Shown: positions 23,488 through 33,150, numbered from the stretch's first letter. The stretch is DNA of 64,000 nucleotides from Clostridia bacterium (GCA_017462735.1 JAFTQO010000003.1:21923-85922), one strand, 5' to 3'. Translations and numbers: made by a program. The notes: generated by a model from the letters alone, not told the origin.

Positions 23488-24417
23488 ATGCTGAAAAAGA
23501 AGGACTTATTGGGGCTCATCGACGCCTCCGCCGAAGAGATTTACGAGATTCTCGACACGGCGGCTAATATGAAACGCCTCTTGAAACAAGGCATCAAAAA
23601 ATTGCCTCACTTAGAGGGCTGTACGGCGACGATTTTGTTCTATGAAAACAGCACCCGTACCCGCACGAGTTTTGAACTTGCGGCAAAATATATGGGCGCG
23701 ACGACGGTGAACATTGCCGCAGGCTCGTCCTCCGTCGCTAAGGGGGAGACGCTCGTCGATACGGGCAAGACCTTGGACGCGCAGAAAAACGACTTCATCA
23801 TCATCCGCCACCCGATGGGCGGTGCACCGCACTTGCTTGCCAAGACGGTAAAAGCGGGCGTCCTCAACGCAGGCGACGGGATGAACGAACACCCTACCCA
23901 AGCCCTTTTGGACATGTTGACGATGAAAGAAAATTTCGGCAAAATCGAGGGGTTAAAGGTAGCAATCCTCGGCGACATTAAACACTCGCGCGTGGCAAAA
24001 TCCAACTTATTCGGCTTAAAGAAACTCGGCGCGGAAGTGCGTATGTTTGCCCCTGAGACGCTTATCCCCCGCGGGATAGATAAGTTGGGCGCAAAACTTT
24101 GCTCTTCGCGGGAAGAAGCGCTGGACGGCGTGGACGTCGTGATGGGCTTGCGTATCCAACTGGAAAGACAGCAAGCGGGCAACTTCCCTTCGCTGGGAGA
24201 ATATGCGGCTTACTACGGCTGCGGCGAAAAGGAACTTTCTTACGCCAAACCCAACGCGATTATTATGCACCCCGGTCCCGTTAACCGCGGTGTAGAATTG
24301 ACCAGCGATTTAATCGACCACGACAGAAGTCGTATCGAAGACCAAGTCCTTTCGGGGGTAGCGGTGCGTATGGCGGCGCTCAAACTCCTCAACGATTACA
24401 GAAACGGTAGCAAATAA
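23488..24417 (+). CDS. pyrB: Aspartate carbamoyltransferase catalytic subunit
   Basis: A 309-residue enzyme for the first committed step of UMP synthesis (carbamoyl phosphate + aspartate to carbamoyl aspartate). The carbamoyl-phosphate site ENSTRTRTSFE and the later MRHPMGG-like IIRHPMGGAPH, DGMNEHPTQALLD and MHPGPVNRG segments are all present. ATG 23488 has a strong RBS (AAAGGAG) just after the attenuator; an upstream in-frame start would lie inside the terminator. No pyrI regulatory subunit is adjacent, as expected for Firmicutes. Confidence 0.95.
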   Translation: MLKKKDLLGLIDASAEEIYEILDTAANMKRLLKQGIKKLPHLEGCTATILFYENSTRTRTSFELAAKYMGATTVNIAAGSSSVAKGETLVDTGKTLDAQKNDFIIIRHPMGGAPHLLAKTVKAGVLNAGDGMNEHPTQALLDMLTMKENFGKIEGLKVAILGDIKHSRVAKSNLFGLKKLGAEVRMFAPETLIPRGIDKLGAKLCSSREEALDGVDVVMGLRIQLERQQAGNFPSLGEYAAYYGCGEKELSYAKPNAIIMHPGPVNRGVELTSDLIDHDRSRIEDQVLSGVAVRMAALKLLNDYRNGSK

Positions 24418-24432
24418 GGGAGGGCAAAGAAG

Positions 24433-25695
24433 ATGATTATTAAAAACGGTAAACTCGTCTTAAAAGACGAGGTGGTAGAAAAAGATATCCTCGTTAAAGA
24501 CGGCAAGATTGCCCTCATTGCCGAAAACATCTGCGATAAAGCAGAAGAGGTACTCGACGTAAAGGGCTTGCACGTTTTCCCCGGGCTTATCGATATGCAC
24601 GTGCACCTTAGAGAACCTGGTTTTGAAAAGAAAGAAAATATCGAAAGCGGCTGCAAGGCGGCGGTAAAGGGCGGCTTTACGCAAATATGCTGTATGCCCA
24701 ACACCAACCCCGTTGCAGACAATAAAATTATTATCGGTTACATCAAGCAACGCGCGCAAGAAGTCGGGCTTTGTAAAGTGCAACCTATCGGCGCGATTTC
24801 CAAAGGGGAAAAGGGCGAAGAGATGGCGGCAATCGGCGGTATGAAAAAGGCAGGCGCGGTGGCGCTTTCCGACGACGGCGTATCCGTCAAAAACAGTCGT
24901 CTTATGTACCTTGCGATGGAATATGCGAAAGGTTTTGGCTTAAAATGTCTTTGCCATTGCGAAGACAAAGATCTCGTGGACGGCGGCGTGATCAACGAAG
25001 GCTTGTCCGCGACGATTGCAGGACTTAAAGGCAGCCCCCGTGCGGCGGAAGACTGCGTGATAGCAAGGGACATCGCTTTGGCAGAAAGTTTGGACGCGCC
25101 CGTACACATTTGCCACGTTTCCACGTACAGCGGCGTACGCATTATCCGCGACGCCAAGAAAGCGGGCGTGAAAGTAACGGCGGAAACCTGCCCGCATTAT
25201 TTCTCCGTGACGGACGAGATTGTGCGCACCTACGACACCAATACCAAAGTCAACCCGCCGATTAGAGAAGAGATCGACAGGCTTGCGATTATCGAGGGCT
25301 TGAAAGACGGCACGCTCGATTGTATCGTGACCGACCACGCCCCCCATCACGCCGACGATAAAAACGTAGAATACAACCTCGCGGCGTTCGGTATTAGCGG
25401 TATCGAAACTTCCTTCGGGTTCGCTATCAAATACCTGTACGAAACGGGCGTTTTGACTTTACCTCAACTTGCGGAAAAGATGTCCTACAATCCCGCAAAG
25501 ATTTTAGATCTTGACGGCGGCGAAATTGCGGTGGGCAAAGCGGCAGATTTGACGATTGCAAATATCGACGAAAAGTGGGTAGTAGACAGCAGTAAGTTTG
25601 TCAGCAAGGGCAAGAACACCCCCTTCAACGGCTACGAACTCAAAGGCGTCGTCAAATATACGATTGTAGACGGCGACGTAAAATATCAGGCATAA
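24433..25695 (+). CDS. pyrC: Dihydroorotase
   Basis: A 420-residue class I dihydroorotase that closes carbamoyl aspartate to dihydroorotate. Metal ligands are seen in GLIDMHVHLREPGFEKKE (HxH), CHCEDKDL, HICHVSTYSG, and the catalytic-type Asp in CIVTDHAPHH. The N- and C-terminal beta segments match the amidohydrolase fold. The RBS is GGGAGG. It is second in the pyr operon, 15 bp after pyrB. Confidence 0.95.
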   Translation: MIIKNGKLVLKDEVVEKDILVKDGKIALIAENICDKAEEVLDVKGLHVFPGLIDMHVHLREPGFEKKENIESGCKAAVKGGFTQICCMPNTNPVADNKIIIGYIKQRAQEVGLCKVQPIGAISKGEKGEEMAAIGGMKKAGAVALSDDGVSVKNSRLMYLAMEYAKGFGLKCLCHCEDKDLVDGGVINEGLSATIAGLKGSPRAAEDCVIARDIALAESLDAPVHICHVSTYSGVRIIRDAKKAGVKVTAETCPHYFSVTDEIVRTYDTNTKVNPPIREEIDRLAIIEGLKDGTLDCIVTDHAPHHADDKNVEYNLAAFGISGIETSFGFAIKYLYETGVLTLPQLAEKMSYNPAKILDLDGGEIAVGKAADLTIANIDEKWVVDSSKFVSKGKNTPFNGYELKGVVKYTIVDGDVKYQA

Positions 25696-25705
25696 GGAGA
25701 AAATT

Positions 25706-26614
25706 ATGATTACCGATAGGCTTATTGAAAAAATTATCGAGATGCAAAACCCCACCTGCGTGGGCTTAGATACGTTGTTCGATTATCTGCCCGACGAAAT
25801 GAAAGCGGGGGTAAAGGACTTTGACGGCGCGGCGGAACGCATCGTCGATTTCAATAAAAAAATCGTGGACAACGTTCGCGATATCGTGCCTTCCGTGAAA
25901 GTGCAAATCGCTTACTATGAAATGTACGGCGTGGCGGGTATGAAAGCGTATGAAGAGACGTTGAAATATTGCGCGGAAAAAGGGCTTGTCGTCATTGCGG
26001 ACGCAAAGCGCAACGATATCGGTAGTACGGCGTCTTGCTACGCTAAGACCTTCCTTGGCGAAACGCAAGTCAACGACAACGCGTTTAGACCTTTCCCTGC
26101 CGATTACGTGACGGTCAACGGCTATCTCGGCACGGACGGTATCGCACCTTTCGTAGAACAATGCGAAAAGAACGATAAGGGTATCTTCGTCCTCGTCAAG
26201 ACCTCCAATCCGTCTAGCGGGGAACTTCAAAACCTCCTCCTCGACAACGGCAAACCCGTCTACGAATATATGGGCGACCTCGTAGAAAAGTGGGGGGAAA
26301 GCACGATTGGCAAATACGGCTATTCGGCAGTCGGCGCGGTAGTAGGGGCTACCCATCCTACCGAGGCGGCAAGATTGAGAGAGACGATGCCTCACACCTT
26401 CTTCTTGATCCCCGGTTACGGGGCGCAAGGGGGCAACGCAGAGATGCTCAAGAGTTGCTTTAAAGCAGACGGCTTGGGCGGCGTTGTCAACAACTCCCGC
26501 GGGGTACTTTGTGCGTATAAGAAAAACGGCGGTACTTACTTTGAAGCGGCAAGAAACGCTTGTATCGCGATGCAAAAAGACCTGTCTTCCGTCATCGGCA
26601 AGATGGGTAGATAA
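25706..26614 (+). CDS. pyrF: Orotidine 5'-phosphate decarboxylase (type 2)
   Basis: A 302-residue OMP decarboxylase, the last step to UMP. The catalytic DAKRNDIGSTA motif (Asp-Lys-Asp network) lies near residue 95. The length and the C-terminal PGYGAQGG segment place it in the longer type 2 subfamily and not the 240-residue type. The start follows AAGGAG 10 bp after pyrC. Confidence 0.94.
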   Translation: MITDRLIEKIIEMQNPTCVGLDTLFDYLPDEMKAGVKDFDGAAERIVDFNKKIVDNVRDIVPSVKVQIAYYEMYGVAGMKAYEETLKYCAEKGLVVIADAKRNDIGSTASCYAKTFLGETQVNDNAFRPFPADYVTVNGYLGTDGIAPFVEQCEKNDKGIFVLVKTSNPSSGELQNLLLDNGKPVYEYMGDLVEKWGESTIGKYGYSAVGAVVGATHPTEAARLRETMPHTFFLIPGYGAQGGNAEMLKSCFKADGLGGVVNNSRGVLCAYKKNGGTYFEAARNACIAMQKDLSSVIGKMGR

Positions 26615-26625
26615 GAGGAAAAACT

Positions 26626-27381
26626 ATGCGTGATTATCAGGCGAAAATCGTAGAGAATAAAGAGATTGCCAAGGGCATCTGCTCCATCACCTTTGATTTG
26701 GGAGAAGAGGCGGTTGTGCGCTGTGGGCAATTCGGCGATATTTTAGTGGGCGGTACGCACTTGTTGCGCCGTCCTATCGCCATTTGTAAGGTGGAAGGCC
26801 GCCTCGTTACCTTTTGTTATCAGGTAAAGGGCGAAGGCACGCAAAAACTGCAAAAAGCGGAGGCAGGGTCGACTTTGAGCGTGCTCATGCCCCTCGGCAA
26901 CGGCTTTTTCGTAGAAAAAGAGGAGAAAAAAGTCGCCCTTGTCGGCGGCGGCGTCGGCGTCTTCCCATTGATTTCCGTATTGAGAGAGTACAAAGCCGAA
27001 AAACAAATTTCCGCCTATATCGGGTATAGAAACGCGGCGGCGGTTTGCGGCGTGGAAGAGTTTAAAAAAGCGGACAAGTTCGTTGGCGTTACCGACGACG
27101 GCAGTTACGGCGAAAAGATGAACGCAGTCCAAGCCTTCGAGGCAGATTTAAAAAATGGTAACCGTCCCGACGTCGTACTCGCTTGCGGACCTACGCCTAT
27201 GCTTCGCGCCCTCAAAGCGCTTGTGGAAAGAGAAGGGCTTACCTGCTACGTATCCTTGGAAGAAAGGATGGGCTGTGGGATTGGCGCTTGCCTTGTCTGC
27301 GTATGCAACTTGACGAACGGCGAGCACGCGCGCGTTTGCAAAGACGGCCCCGTCTTTAACGCAAAAGAAGTGGTATTATGA
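26626..27381 (+). CDS. pyrK: Dihydroorotate dehydrogenase electron-transfer subunit
   Basis: A 251-residue flavo-iron-sulfur protein that carries electrons from the PyrD subunit to NAD. It has an FAD-binding barrel (LLRRPIAICKVEG), an NAD-binding domain (VGGGVGVFPL), and a C-terminal [2Fe-2S] cluster, MGCGIGACLVCVC...C. It overlaps the next gene by 4 bp (ATGA). Its partner pyrD is separated from it by a lipoprotein-like gene, which is unusual. Confidence 0.93.
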   Translation: MRDYQAKIVENKEIAKGICSITFDLGEEAVVRCGQFGDILVGGTHLLRRPIAICKVEGRLVTFCYQVKGEGTQKLQKAEAGSTLSVLMPLGNGFFVEKEEKKVALVGGGVGVFPLISVLREYKAEKQISAYIGYRNAAAVCGVEEFKKADKFVGVTDDGSYGEKMNAVQAFEADLKNGNRPDVVLACGPTPMLRALKALVEREGLTCYVSLEERMGCGIGACLVCVCNLTNGEHARVCKDGPVFNAKEVVL

Positions 27382-27965
27382 GAAAGAAAAAGTTGTTGGC
27401 GTTGGTGGCGGCGTGTCTGTCTCTTTGTGCCGTTGGCTTTACCGCGTGCGAAGATCAGCCGAGTGCGCCCAAAACCACCTATTACGGGACGAACGTACAG
27501 TATTACGTAACTCCCGTTAAGGGTGAGTCTAATCCCGGGGATAGCGAATACGAGACCTACGGCAATTACGAGATAGCGCAAATGCAAGCAATGATAAATT
27601 TGCTGGAAGGGGAGTCTTTTACGGGGATGTTGCTAGACGGGATCCTCGCGGCAGACCAAACTTACGTGCAGGCAGAAAAAGGGACGGCAGGATATACGGC
27701 TTGGATGAACGTCCTTTCAAACAGCCTAACGTTTACCTATGAAAAGACCAATGGGCTTGCGGAAAATTTCATCACCGTATCTTTGCTGGTAGAAGACGTG
27801 GATGACTTGCAAAACGAAAAAGAGATAGCAGAATTGATTCTTGCGCAAGTCCTTGACAAAGTAGAGGGGTACGTAGAAGAAAATATGGAAACCCCCACGG
27901 GTTATACAGCGACGCGCTGTAACCGTACGACGATAAATACGGAAATACAAACGGTAAAAAGATAA
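27378..27965 (+). CDS. Putative lipoprotein within the pyr operon, function unknown
   Basis: A 195-residue protein with a lipoprotein signal: basic MRKKK, a hydrophobic stretch to residue 22, and a lipobox-like GFTAC with Cys24 as the probable lipidated residue. The mature part has no motif I recognise; it is acidic and contains YETYGNYEIAQMQAMINLLEGESF and a segment on paired Glu/Asp residues. It overlaps pyrK by 4 bp and is followed by pyrD 15 bp later, so it is translated with the pyr enzymes. An insertion between the two DHOD subunits is odd. A surface protein tied to pyrimidine status is only a guess. Confidence 0.75.
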   Translation: MRKKKLLALVAACLSLCAVGFTACEDQPSAPKTTYYGTNVQYYVTPVKGESNPGDSEYETYGNYEIAQMQAMINLLEGESFTGMLLDGILAADQTYVQAEKGTAGYTAWMNVLSNSLTFTYEKTNGLAENFITVSLLVEDVDDLQNEKEIAELILAQVLDKVEGYVEENMETPTGYTATRCNRTTINTEIQTVKR

Positions 27966-27980
27966 GAAAAGGAAAAAATT

Positions 27981-28898
27981 ATGGCGAATTTACAAGTAAA
28001 TCTTTGCGGCGTAACTTTAAAAAACCCCGTCATTACGGCGTCGGGGACGTTTGGGTTCGGCAGAGAGTATCACGAACTGTACGATATCGGCACGCTTGGC
28101 GGCGTTTCGACGAAAGGCTTGACTTTAGAACCTCGCCTTGGTAACCCCACCCCCCGTATCGCGGAAAGTAGGGGAGTTATCCTCAATGCGGTAGGGCTTC
28201 AAAACCCCGGCGTGGAACATTTTATCGAGTGTGACCTTGCGTGGCTGAAATCTACGGGCACGGCGGTGATTGCTAACGTCGCAGGCAAGACTTTGGACGA
28301 CTATAAAAACATTTGCGAAAAGTTGGACGGACTTGTGGATATGGTAGAACTCAACATCTCCTGTCCCAACGTCAAAAGCGGCGGTATGGCGTTCGGTATC
28401 AAGCCCGAGACGGTAGAAGAGGTAACGAGATATGCAAAAAGCGGGTTGAAGAAGACCCCGCTTATGGTCAAACTTTCCCCCAACGTCGAAAGTATCGCGG
28501 CAAACGCACAGGCGGCGGAAAGGGGCGGCGCGGACTGCGTGTCCCTTATCAATACGCTGACGGGTATGGCAATCGATATCGAAAGAAGAAGACCGATTAT
28601 CGCCAACAACACGGGCGGCGTATCGGGCGCAGGCGTAAAGCCGATTGCGGTGCGTATGGTGTACGAAGCGTCGCAGGCGGTCAAAATTCCCGTCGTCGGT
28701 ATGGGCGGCATTACTTGTGCCGAGGACGCTATTGAATTTTTAATGGCGGGCGCCACGGCGGTGCAAGTGGGCACGGCTAACTTTACCGACCCTTTGGCTT
28801 GCCCGAAAATTATCAAAGGCTTACACGACTGGTGCGACAGACACGGCGTGCAAAACGTCAGCGAACTTACGGGTACGCTGCAATTAAACGGAAAATAA
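27981..28898 (+). CDS. pyrD: Dihydroorotate dehydrogenase catalytic subunit (type 1B)
   Basis: A 305-residue FMN enzyme that oxidises dihydroorotate to orotate with PyrK. Motifs: NPVITASGTFGFG, GLQNPGVEHF, VELNISCPNVKSGG with the catalytic-base Cys of class 1 enzymes, NTGGVSGAGVKPIAVRMV, and GMGGI then AGATAVQVGTA near the FMN phosphate. The presence of pyrK marks it as the NAD-linked 1B type. The RBS is AAAGGA. Confidence 0.95.
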   Translation: MANLQVNLCGVTLKNPVITASGTFGFGREYHELYDIGTLGGVSTKGLTLEPRLGNPTPRIAESRGVILNAVGLQNPGVEHFIECDLAWLKSTGTAVIANVAGKTLDDYKNICEKLDGLVDMVELNISCPNVKSGGMAFGIKPETVEEVTRYAKSGLKKTPLMVKLSPNVESIAANAQAAERGGADCVSLINTLTGMAIDIERRRPIIANNTGGVSGAGVKPIAVRMVYEASQAVKIPVVGMGGITCAEDAIEFLMAGATAVQVGTANFTDPLACPKIIKGLHDWCDRHGVQNVSELTGTLQLNGK

Positions 28899-28908
28899 GG
28901 AGAAAACC

Positions 28909-29571
28909 ATGGCACTTACTTACAAGCAAGAATTTATCAAATTTATGGTCGAAAACGGCGTTTTACGCTTTGGCGAATTTACCTTAAAAAGCGGCAGAAA
29001 AGCCCCGTATTTTATCAATACGGGTAACTACAAGACGGGTAAGCAATTGCAAAAACTCGGCAAGTATTACGCGTCCTGTATCGTAGACAACGGGTTGGAA
29101 GCGGATACTCTCGTCGGCCCTGCGTACAAAGGGATTCCTTTGTCCGTCGCGACGGCGATTGCGCTCTACGACGGCTATGGAAAGGAATTAAACTACTGTT
29201 TTGATAGAAAGGAAGTCAAAGACCACGGCGAGGGCGGGCTTTTCGTCGGTAAGCAATTAGAGGACGGCGAAAAGGTCATCATCATCGAAGACGTTATGAC
29301 TTCGGGCAAAGCGCTTAGAGAAATTTTGCCTAAATTAGAGGCTGCGGCAAAGGTAAAAGTTGCGGGGATGATTATCTCCGTAGACCGTATGGAAAAGGCG
29401 CTGGATAGCGATATGTCCGCCGTTGCCTCGGCAAAAAAGGAATTCGGCGTAGACGTATACTCCGTCGTGACGATGGACGACATTATTTCGGCGATTGAAG
29501 AGGGTGTTATCGACTTTAAGGAGCATCTTCCCGCCATGTACGCTTATAGAGAAACATACGGCGCAAAATAA
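28909..29571 (+). CDS. pyrE: Orotate phosphoribosyltransferase
   Basis: A 220-residue type I phosphoribosyltransferase that joins orotate and PRPP to make OMP. The PRPP-binding motif VIIIEDVMTSGKALRE is clear, as is the N-terminal LKSGRKAPYFINTG. It is the last pyr gene, 10 bp after pyrD, and completes the operon from carbamoyl phosphate to UMP; carAB is absent from the window. Confidence 0.94.
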   Translation: MALTYKQEFIKFMVENGVLRFGEFTLKSGRKAPYFINTGNYKTGKQLQKLGKYYASCIVDNGLEADTLVGPAYKGIPLSVATAIALYDGYGKELNYCFDRKEVKDHGEGGLFVGKQLEDGEKVIIIEDVMTSGKALREILPKLEAAAKVKVAGMIISVDRMEKALDSDMSAVASAKKEFGVDVYSVVTMDDIISAIEEGVIDFKEHLPAMYAYRETYGAK

Positions 29572-29741
29572 TGCAAAAACGAGGTAGGTAGGGTTGGCTT
29601 TGACAAAATCCCGCCCGCTACCACAAAAAAGATTGCGCAAAAAAACATCACGGTAAAAAATAAAAAATGTTCGCGTTTCATACCCGCAGTATGTGCAAAT
29701 ACCGCGCGGTTATAAGAAAGGCGACAAGGTTAGGAAAGTAT

Positions 29742-30791
29742 ATGAAAAACATTATTTTGACGGGTGACAGACCCACGGGCAAACTGCATATCGGGCATTA
29801 CGTAGGCTCCCTCAGGCGCAGGGTAGAGTTGCAAGAAAGCGGCAAGTTCGACAAGATTTACATTATGATTGCCGACGCCCAAGCGCTCACCGATAACTTC
29901 GACAATCCCGATAAAGTGCGTGCCAACGTCACGGAGGTCGCGCTCGACTATTTGGCTTGCGGGATTGACCCTCAAAAATCTACGATTTTTATTCAATCGC
30001 AAATCGAGCAACTCACAGAACTCACCTTTTACTATATGAACTTGGTGACGCTGTCCCGTTTGCAACGCAATCCTACGGTCAAGGCGGAGATGCAACTTCG
30101 CAATTTCGAGACGTCCCTGCCTATGGGCTTTTTGACGTATCCCGTCTCGCAAACGGCGGATATCACGGCGTTTATGGCAAACACCGTTCCCGTCGGCGAA
30201 GACCAACTGCCGATGATAGAGCAAGCGCGCGAAATCGTGCGTTCCTTCAACAATTTATACGGCGAAACGCTCGTAGAGCCGAAAGCGGTATTGCCTGAAA
30301 GCAAGTCTTGCTTGCGTTTACCCGGCACCGACGGTATGGCGAAGATGAGTAAGTCGCTCGGCAACTGTATTTATCTTAGCGACAGCGCGGACGAAATCAA
30401 GCGTAAGGTTATGTCGATGTATACCGACCCCAACCATATCAAAGTGACTGACCCGGGCGACACCAAAAACAACCCGACGTTTATCTATTTGGACGCCTTT
30501 TCTAAGCCCGAGCATTTCGCGGCGTTCGCGCCCGAATACGCCTCTTTGGAGGAGATGAAAGCACACTACGAAAGGGGCGGGCTTGGCGATATGAAAGTCA
30601 AGAAACTCTTAAACGCCGTGATGCAAGAGACCCTTGCGCCCATCCGCGAAAAACGGGAAGAACTCGCCAAAGATTTGCCTGCCGTTTGGGCAATGCTCAA
30701 AAAGGGTAGCGACGAGGCAAGGGCGGTTGCACAGGATACCCTGACTAAGGTCAAAAAAGCAATGAAAATCGATTATTTCAACGAGGTATAA
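29742..30791 (+). CDS. trpS: Tryptophanyl-tRNA synthetase
   Basis: A 349-residue class I synthetase charging tRNA-Trp. HIGH and KMSKS motifs are visible as [13 protein letters not shown] and [13 protein letters not shown] 29742 follows TTAGGAAAG and matches the usual start ([16 protein letters not shown]); upstream in-frame codons are rejected. The 170 bp before it contain only weak hairpins (for example CATAC-CCGCA-GTATG) and no convincing T-box. It is followed by proS after 2 bp. Confidence 0.94.
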   Translation: MKNIILTGDRPTGKLHIGHYVGSLRRRVELQESGKFDKIYIMIADAQALTDNFDNPDKVRANVTEVALDYLACGIDPQKSTIFIQSQIEQLTELTFYYMNLVTLSRLQRNPTVKAEMQLRNFETSLPMGFLTYPVSQTADITAFMANTVPVGEDQLPMIEQAREIVRSFNNLYGETLVEPKAVLPESKSCLRLPGTDGMAKMSKSLGNCIYLSDSADEIKRKVMSMYTDPNHIKVTDPGDTKNNPTFIYLDAFSKPEHFAAFAPEYASLEEMKAHYERGGLGDMKVKKLLNAVMQETLAPIREKREELAKDLPAVWAMLKKGSDEARAVAQDTLTKVKKAMKIDYFNEV

Positions 30792-30793
30792 TT

Positions 30794-32224
30794 ATGGCAA
30801 AGGAAACTCAATTTGTAGAACAAATTGCAGACATCAATACTAACTTTCCCCAATGGTACACGGACGTCGTCTTAAAGACGAAACTCGTCGACTACGGTCC
30901 CGTCAAGGGCACGATGGTTATCCGTCCGTACGGCTATGCCATTTGGGAAAATATCCAAAGCGAACTGGACGGCAGGTTTAAAAAACGCGGCGTAGAGAAC
31001 GCCTATTTCCCCTTGCTGATCCCGATGAGTTTCTTCACGAAAGAAGCGGAACACGTCGAGGGATTCGCTCCCGAAGTGGCAGTGGTTACGCACGCGGGCG
31101 GGGAAGAACTTTCCGAGCCTTTGGCAATTCGTCCCACTAGTGAGACGATTATCGGCACGATGATGGCAAAATGGGTGCAATCGTATAAAGAGTTGCCTAT
31201 GAAAGTAAACCAATGGTGCAACGTTATGCGTTGGGAAAAAACCACCCGTCCTTTCCTCCGTACCAGCGAATTTTTATGGCAAGAGGGGCATACTGCGCAC
31301 TATAGTGCAGAAGACGCTCAGGAAGAGACGCTCGGTATGCTGGAAACGTATAAAGAGTTTGTAGAAAGTTGTCTCGCTATCCCCGTTATCACGGGTAGAA
31401 AGACGGACAAAGAAAAGTTTGCTGGCGCAGTCGCGACGTATACGATGGAAGCGATGATGAAAGACGGCAAAAGTTTGCAGTCGGGCACTTCCCATTATAT
31501 GGGTCAAAACTTTGCGACGGCTTTCGATATCAAGTTCCAAAACAAGGACGGCGTATTGGAGACGGCGTATACTACCTCGTGGGGGGTATCCACCCGTCTT
31601 ATCGGCGCTATCATTATGACGCACGGCGACGAGCGCGGTTTGGTGCTGCCTCCCGTGGTTGCACCTACCCAAGTCGTTATCGTTCCTATCGCGGCAAGAA
31701 AGCCCGGCGTCGTCGAGGCTTGCGAGGCGCTCAAAGCCAATTTGGAGGGGGCAGGTATCCGCGTAATTTTGGATAACAGCGATAACAGCCCCGGTTGGAA
31801 ATTCAACGAGTGGGAAATGAAAGGGGTGCCTTTGCGTATCGAACTCGGCCCTAGAGACATCGAGGCGGGTAAGATGCTTTGTGCGCGCCGTGATACCTGC
31901 GAAAAATTAGAAAAGCCTCTTGACGGGGCGGCTGATACCGTTAAGGAACTGCTTGCGACTATCCAAAAGGATATGTTGGAAGCGGCAAGAGCGCGTAGGG
32001 AAAGCCGTATCGTTTACGCAGACGATATACAGGGCATTTTGGCAGGCGTTGACGGCGGTAACTTCGTCAAGGCGGGCTGGTGCGGCTGCAGAGACTGTGA
32101 AGACAAAGTCAAAGAAGAGACGGGCGCAACCTCTCGCGTCATCGTCGAAGGGGAAAGAGCGGAGAAATGCGCTGTTTGCGGTAAGAAAGCGGAGAAGATG
32201 CTCATCTACGCCCGCGCTTATTAA
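30794..32224 (+). CDS. proS: Prolyl-tRNA synthetase (type 3/archaeal-like)
   Basis: A 476-residue class II synthetase charging tRNA-Pro. The N-terminal QWYTDVVLKTKLVDYGPVKGTMVIRPYGYAIWE and class II motif 2 (VMRWEKTTRPFLRTSEFLWQEGHTAH) are diagnostic of the shorter form without the editing insertion. The C-terminal domain ends with cysteines (WCGCRDCEDK and CAVCGKK) that suggest zinc binding and the usual terminal Tyr. The start overlaps the trpS region with RBS GAGGT. A terminator follows about 60 bp later. Confidence 0.93.
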   Translation: MAKETQFVEQIADINTNFPQWYTDVVLKTKLVDYGPVKGTMVIRPYGYAIWENIQSELDGRFKKRGVENAYFPLLIPMSFFTKEAEHVEGFAPEVAVVTHAGGEELSEPLAIRPTSETIIGTMMAKWVQSYKELPMKVNQWCNVMRWEKTTRPFLRTSEFLWQEGHTAHYSAEDAQEETLGMLETYKEFVESCLAIPVITGRKTDKEKFAGAVATYTMEAMMKDGKSLQSGTSHYMGQNFATAFDIKFQNKDGVLETAYTTSWGVSTRLIGAIIMTHGDERGLVLPPVVAPTQVVIVPIAARKPGVVEACEALKANLEGAGIRVILDNSDNSPGWKFNEWEMKGVPLRIELGPRDIEAGKMLCARRDTCEKLEKPLDGAADTVKELLATIQKDMLEAARARRESRIVYADDIQGILAGVDGGNFVKAGWCGCRDCEDKVKEETGATSRVIVEGERAEKCAVCGKKAEKMLIYARAY

Positions 32225-32283
32225 AAAGCGTAGATACTTCGCAATACTGCGTCAATTATGCATTTTGCATTATACATTTACAA

Positions 32284-32309
32284 AAAACCGTCCCAAGGGG
32301 GCGGTTTTA
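32284..32309 (+). terminator. Terminator after proS
   Basis: AAAACCGTCCC, short loop, GGGGCGGTTTT, followed by ACTTTTTC. Confidence 0.75.
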
Positions 32310-32360
32310 CTTTTTCTTAAAAGAAAAGAGTAAAAATATTAAAAAACAAGCGAGGTGGAC

Positions 32361-32390
32361 TTGACTGACGGCAAAAAAATGTGTTATGAT
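32361..32390 (+). promoter_or_regulatory. Leaderless-type promoter of membrane XRE gene / mcs block
   Basis: TTGACT (32361-32366), 18-bp spacer, TATGAT (32385-32390), 6 nt, then the ATG at 32397. Confidence 0.6.
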
Positions 32391-32396
32391 AATAGT

Positions 32397-33086
32397 ATGG
32401 AAGAAAATACGCTTTTACTCAATCAAACGATTGCGAAAAATTTAACGTACTACCGCAAACGCGCAGGGCTGACGCAAGCGGAACTTGCCGAAAAAATCAA
32501 CTATTCGGACAAGTCCGTTTCTAAGTGGGAGTCGGCTGGCGGTGTGCCTGACGTTTACATATTGGTCAAATTGGCGCAGTTGTACGGGATTACCGTCAAC
32601 GATTTAGTGGGAGAAACGCCTAAAAAGGAACCGAGAGAAAGCCGTACGGGGTTGCATATCCTGATTATGGCGCTTTCGGCGGGTATCGTATGGCTGCTTG
32701 CGACTTGTATGTTTGTCGTGTTGCAGTTGGTGGCGCCTTTGTTGGAGTGGCCTTGGCTGGTATTTATCTACGCGTTGCCTGCGACCGCCACCGTGACGCT
32801 GGTATTTGCCTGCGTTTGGAAATATAAGATGCTTAATTTTGTCTCTACGACGGTGCTTATATGGTCGGCGTTGACTTCCGTGTTTTTGACGGCATTATTA
32901 GTGACCGTATTGGAGGGCAGGTCGGGCGACGCGCTTTGGACGCTCTTTTTAATCGGTGCGCCTTTGCAGGTTTTAGAAGTGCTTTGGGCGTTTTTCCACT
33001 ATTTGTTTGTCAAGGCAAAAGGTGGGGCAAAGCAACCAAAGGCAAAAAAACAAAAAGAAAAGAAAGGGAAAAAAGACGAAGATTAA
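32397..33086 (+). CDS. XRE regulator with four membrane helices
   Basis: A 229-residue protein. Residues 1-70 are a Cro/C1 helix-turn-helix (LNQTIAKNLTYYRKRAGLTQAELAEKINYSDKSVSKWESAGGVPDVYILVKLAQLYGITVNDL). Residues about 80-205 hold four hydrophobic helices, and the tail is very basic (KQPKAKKQKEKKGKKD). This HTH-membrane architecture is common in Firmicutes; it may sense envelope state. The ATG at 32397 lies 6 nt after a -10 box. It occupies the place where ctsR normally starts the mcsA-mcsB-clpC operon, but it is not a CtsR homologue by sequence. Confidence 0.83.
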   Translation: MEENTLLLNQTIAKNLTYYRKRAGLTQAELAEKINYSDKSVSKWESAGGVPDVYILVKLAQLYGITVNDLVGETPKKEPRESRTGLHILIMALSAGIVWLLATCMFVVLQLVAPLLEWPWLVFIYALPATATVTLVFACVWKYKMLNFVSTTVLIWSALTSVFLTALLVTVLEGRSGDALWTLFLIGAPLQVLEVLWAFFHYLFVKAKGGAKQPKAKKQKEKKGKKDED

Positions 33087-33111
33087 GGCTTTGCCTTGAT
33101 TTTCGTTTTCT

Positions 33112-33136
33112 CTTACGCGCGCGTTACGTGCGTAAG
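33112..33136 (+). promoter_or_regulatory. Hairpin just upstream of the mcsA ribosome site
   Basis: CTTACGCGCG, loop CGTTA, CGTGCGTAAG: a 10-bp stem (one G-U) directly before the Shine-Dalgarno AAGGGAG of mcsA. There is no T-run, so it is not a classic terminator. It could be a DNA operator or could tune translation. Confidence 0.4.
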
Positions 33137-33150
33137 AAAAGGGAGTCACT

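Noticed and set aside
29572-29741. Possible T-box leader before trpS (sequence near 29700 reads TACCGCGCGG)
   Set aside because: Only a partial resemblance to the T-box GGTACCGCG element; too short, with no terminator, specifier arm or AG-box visible.
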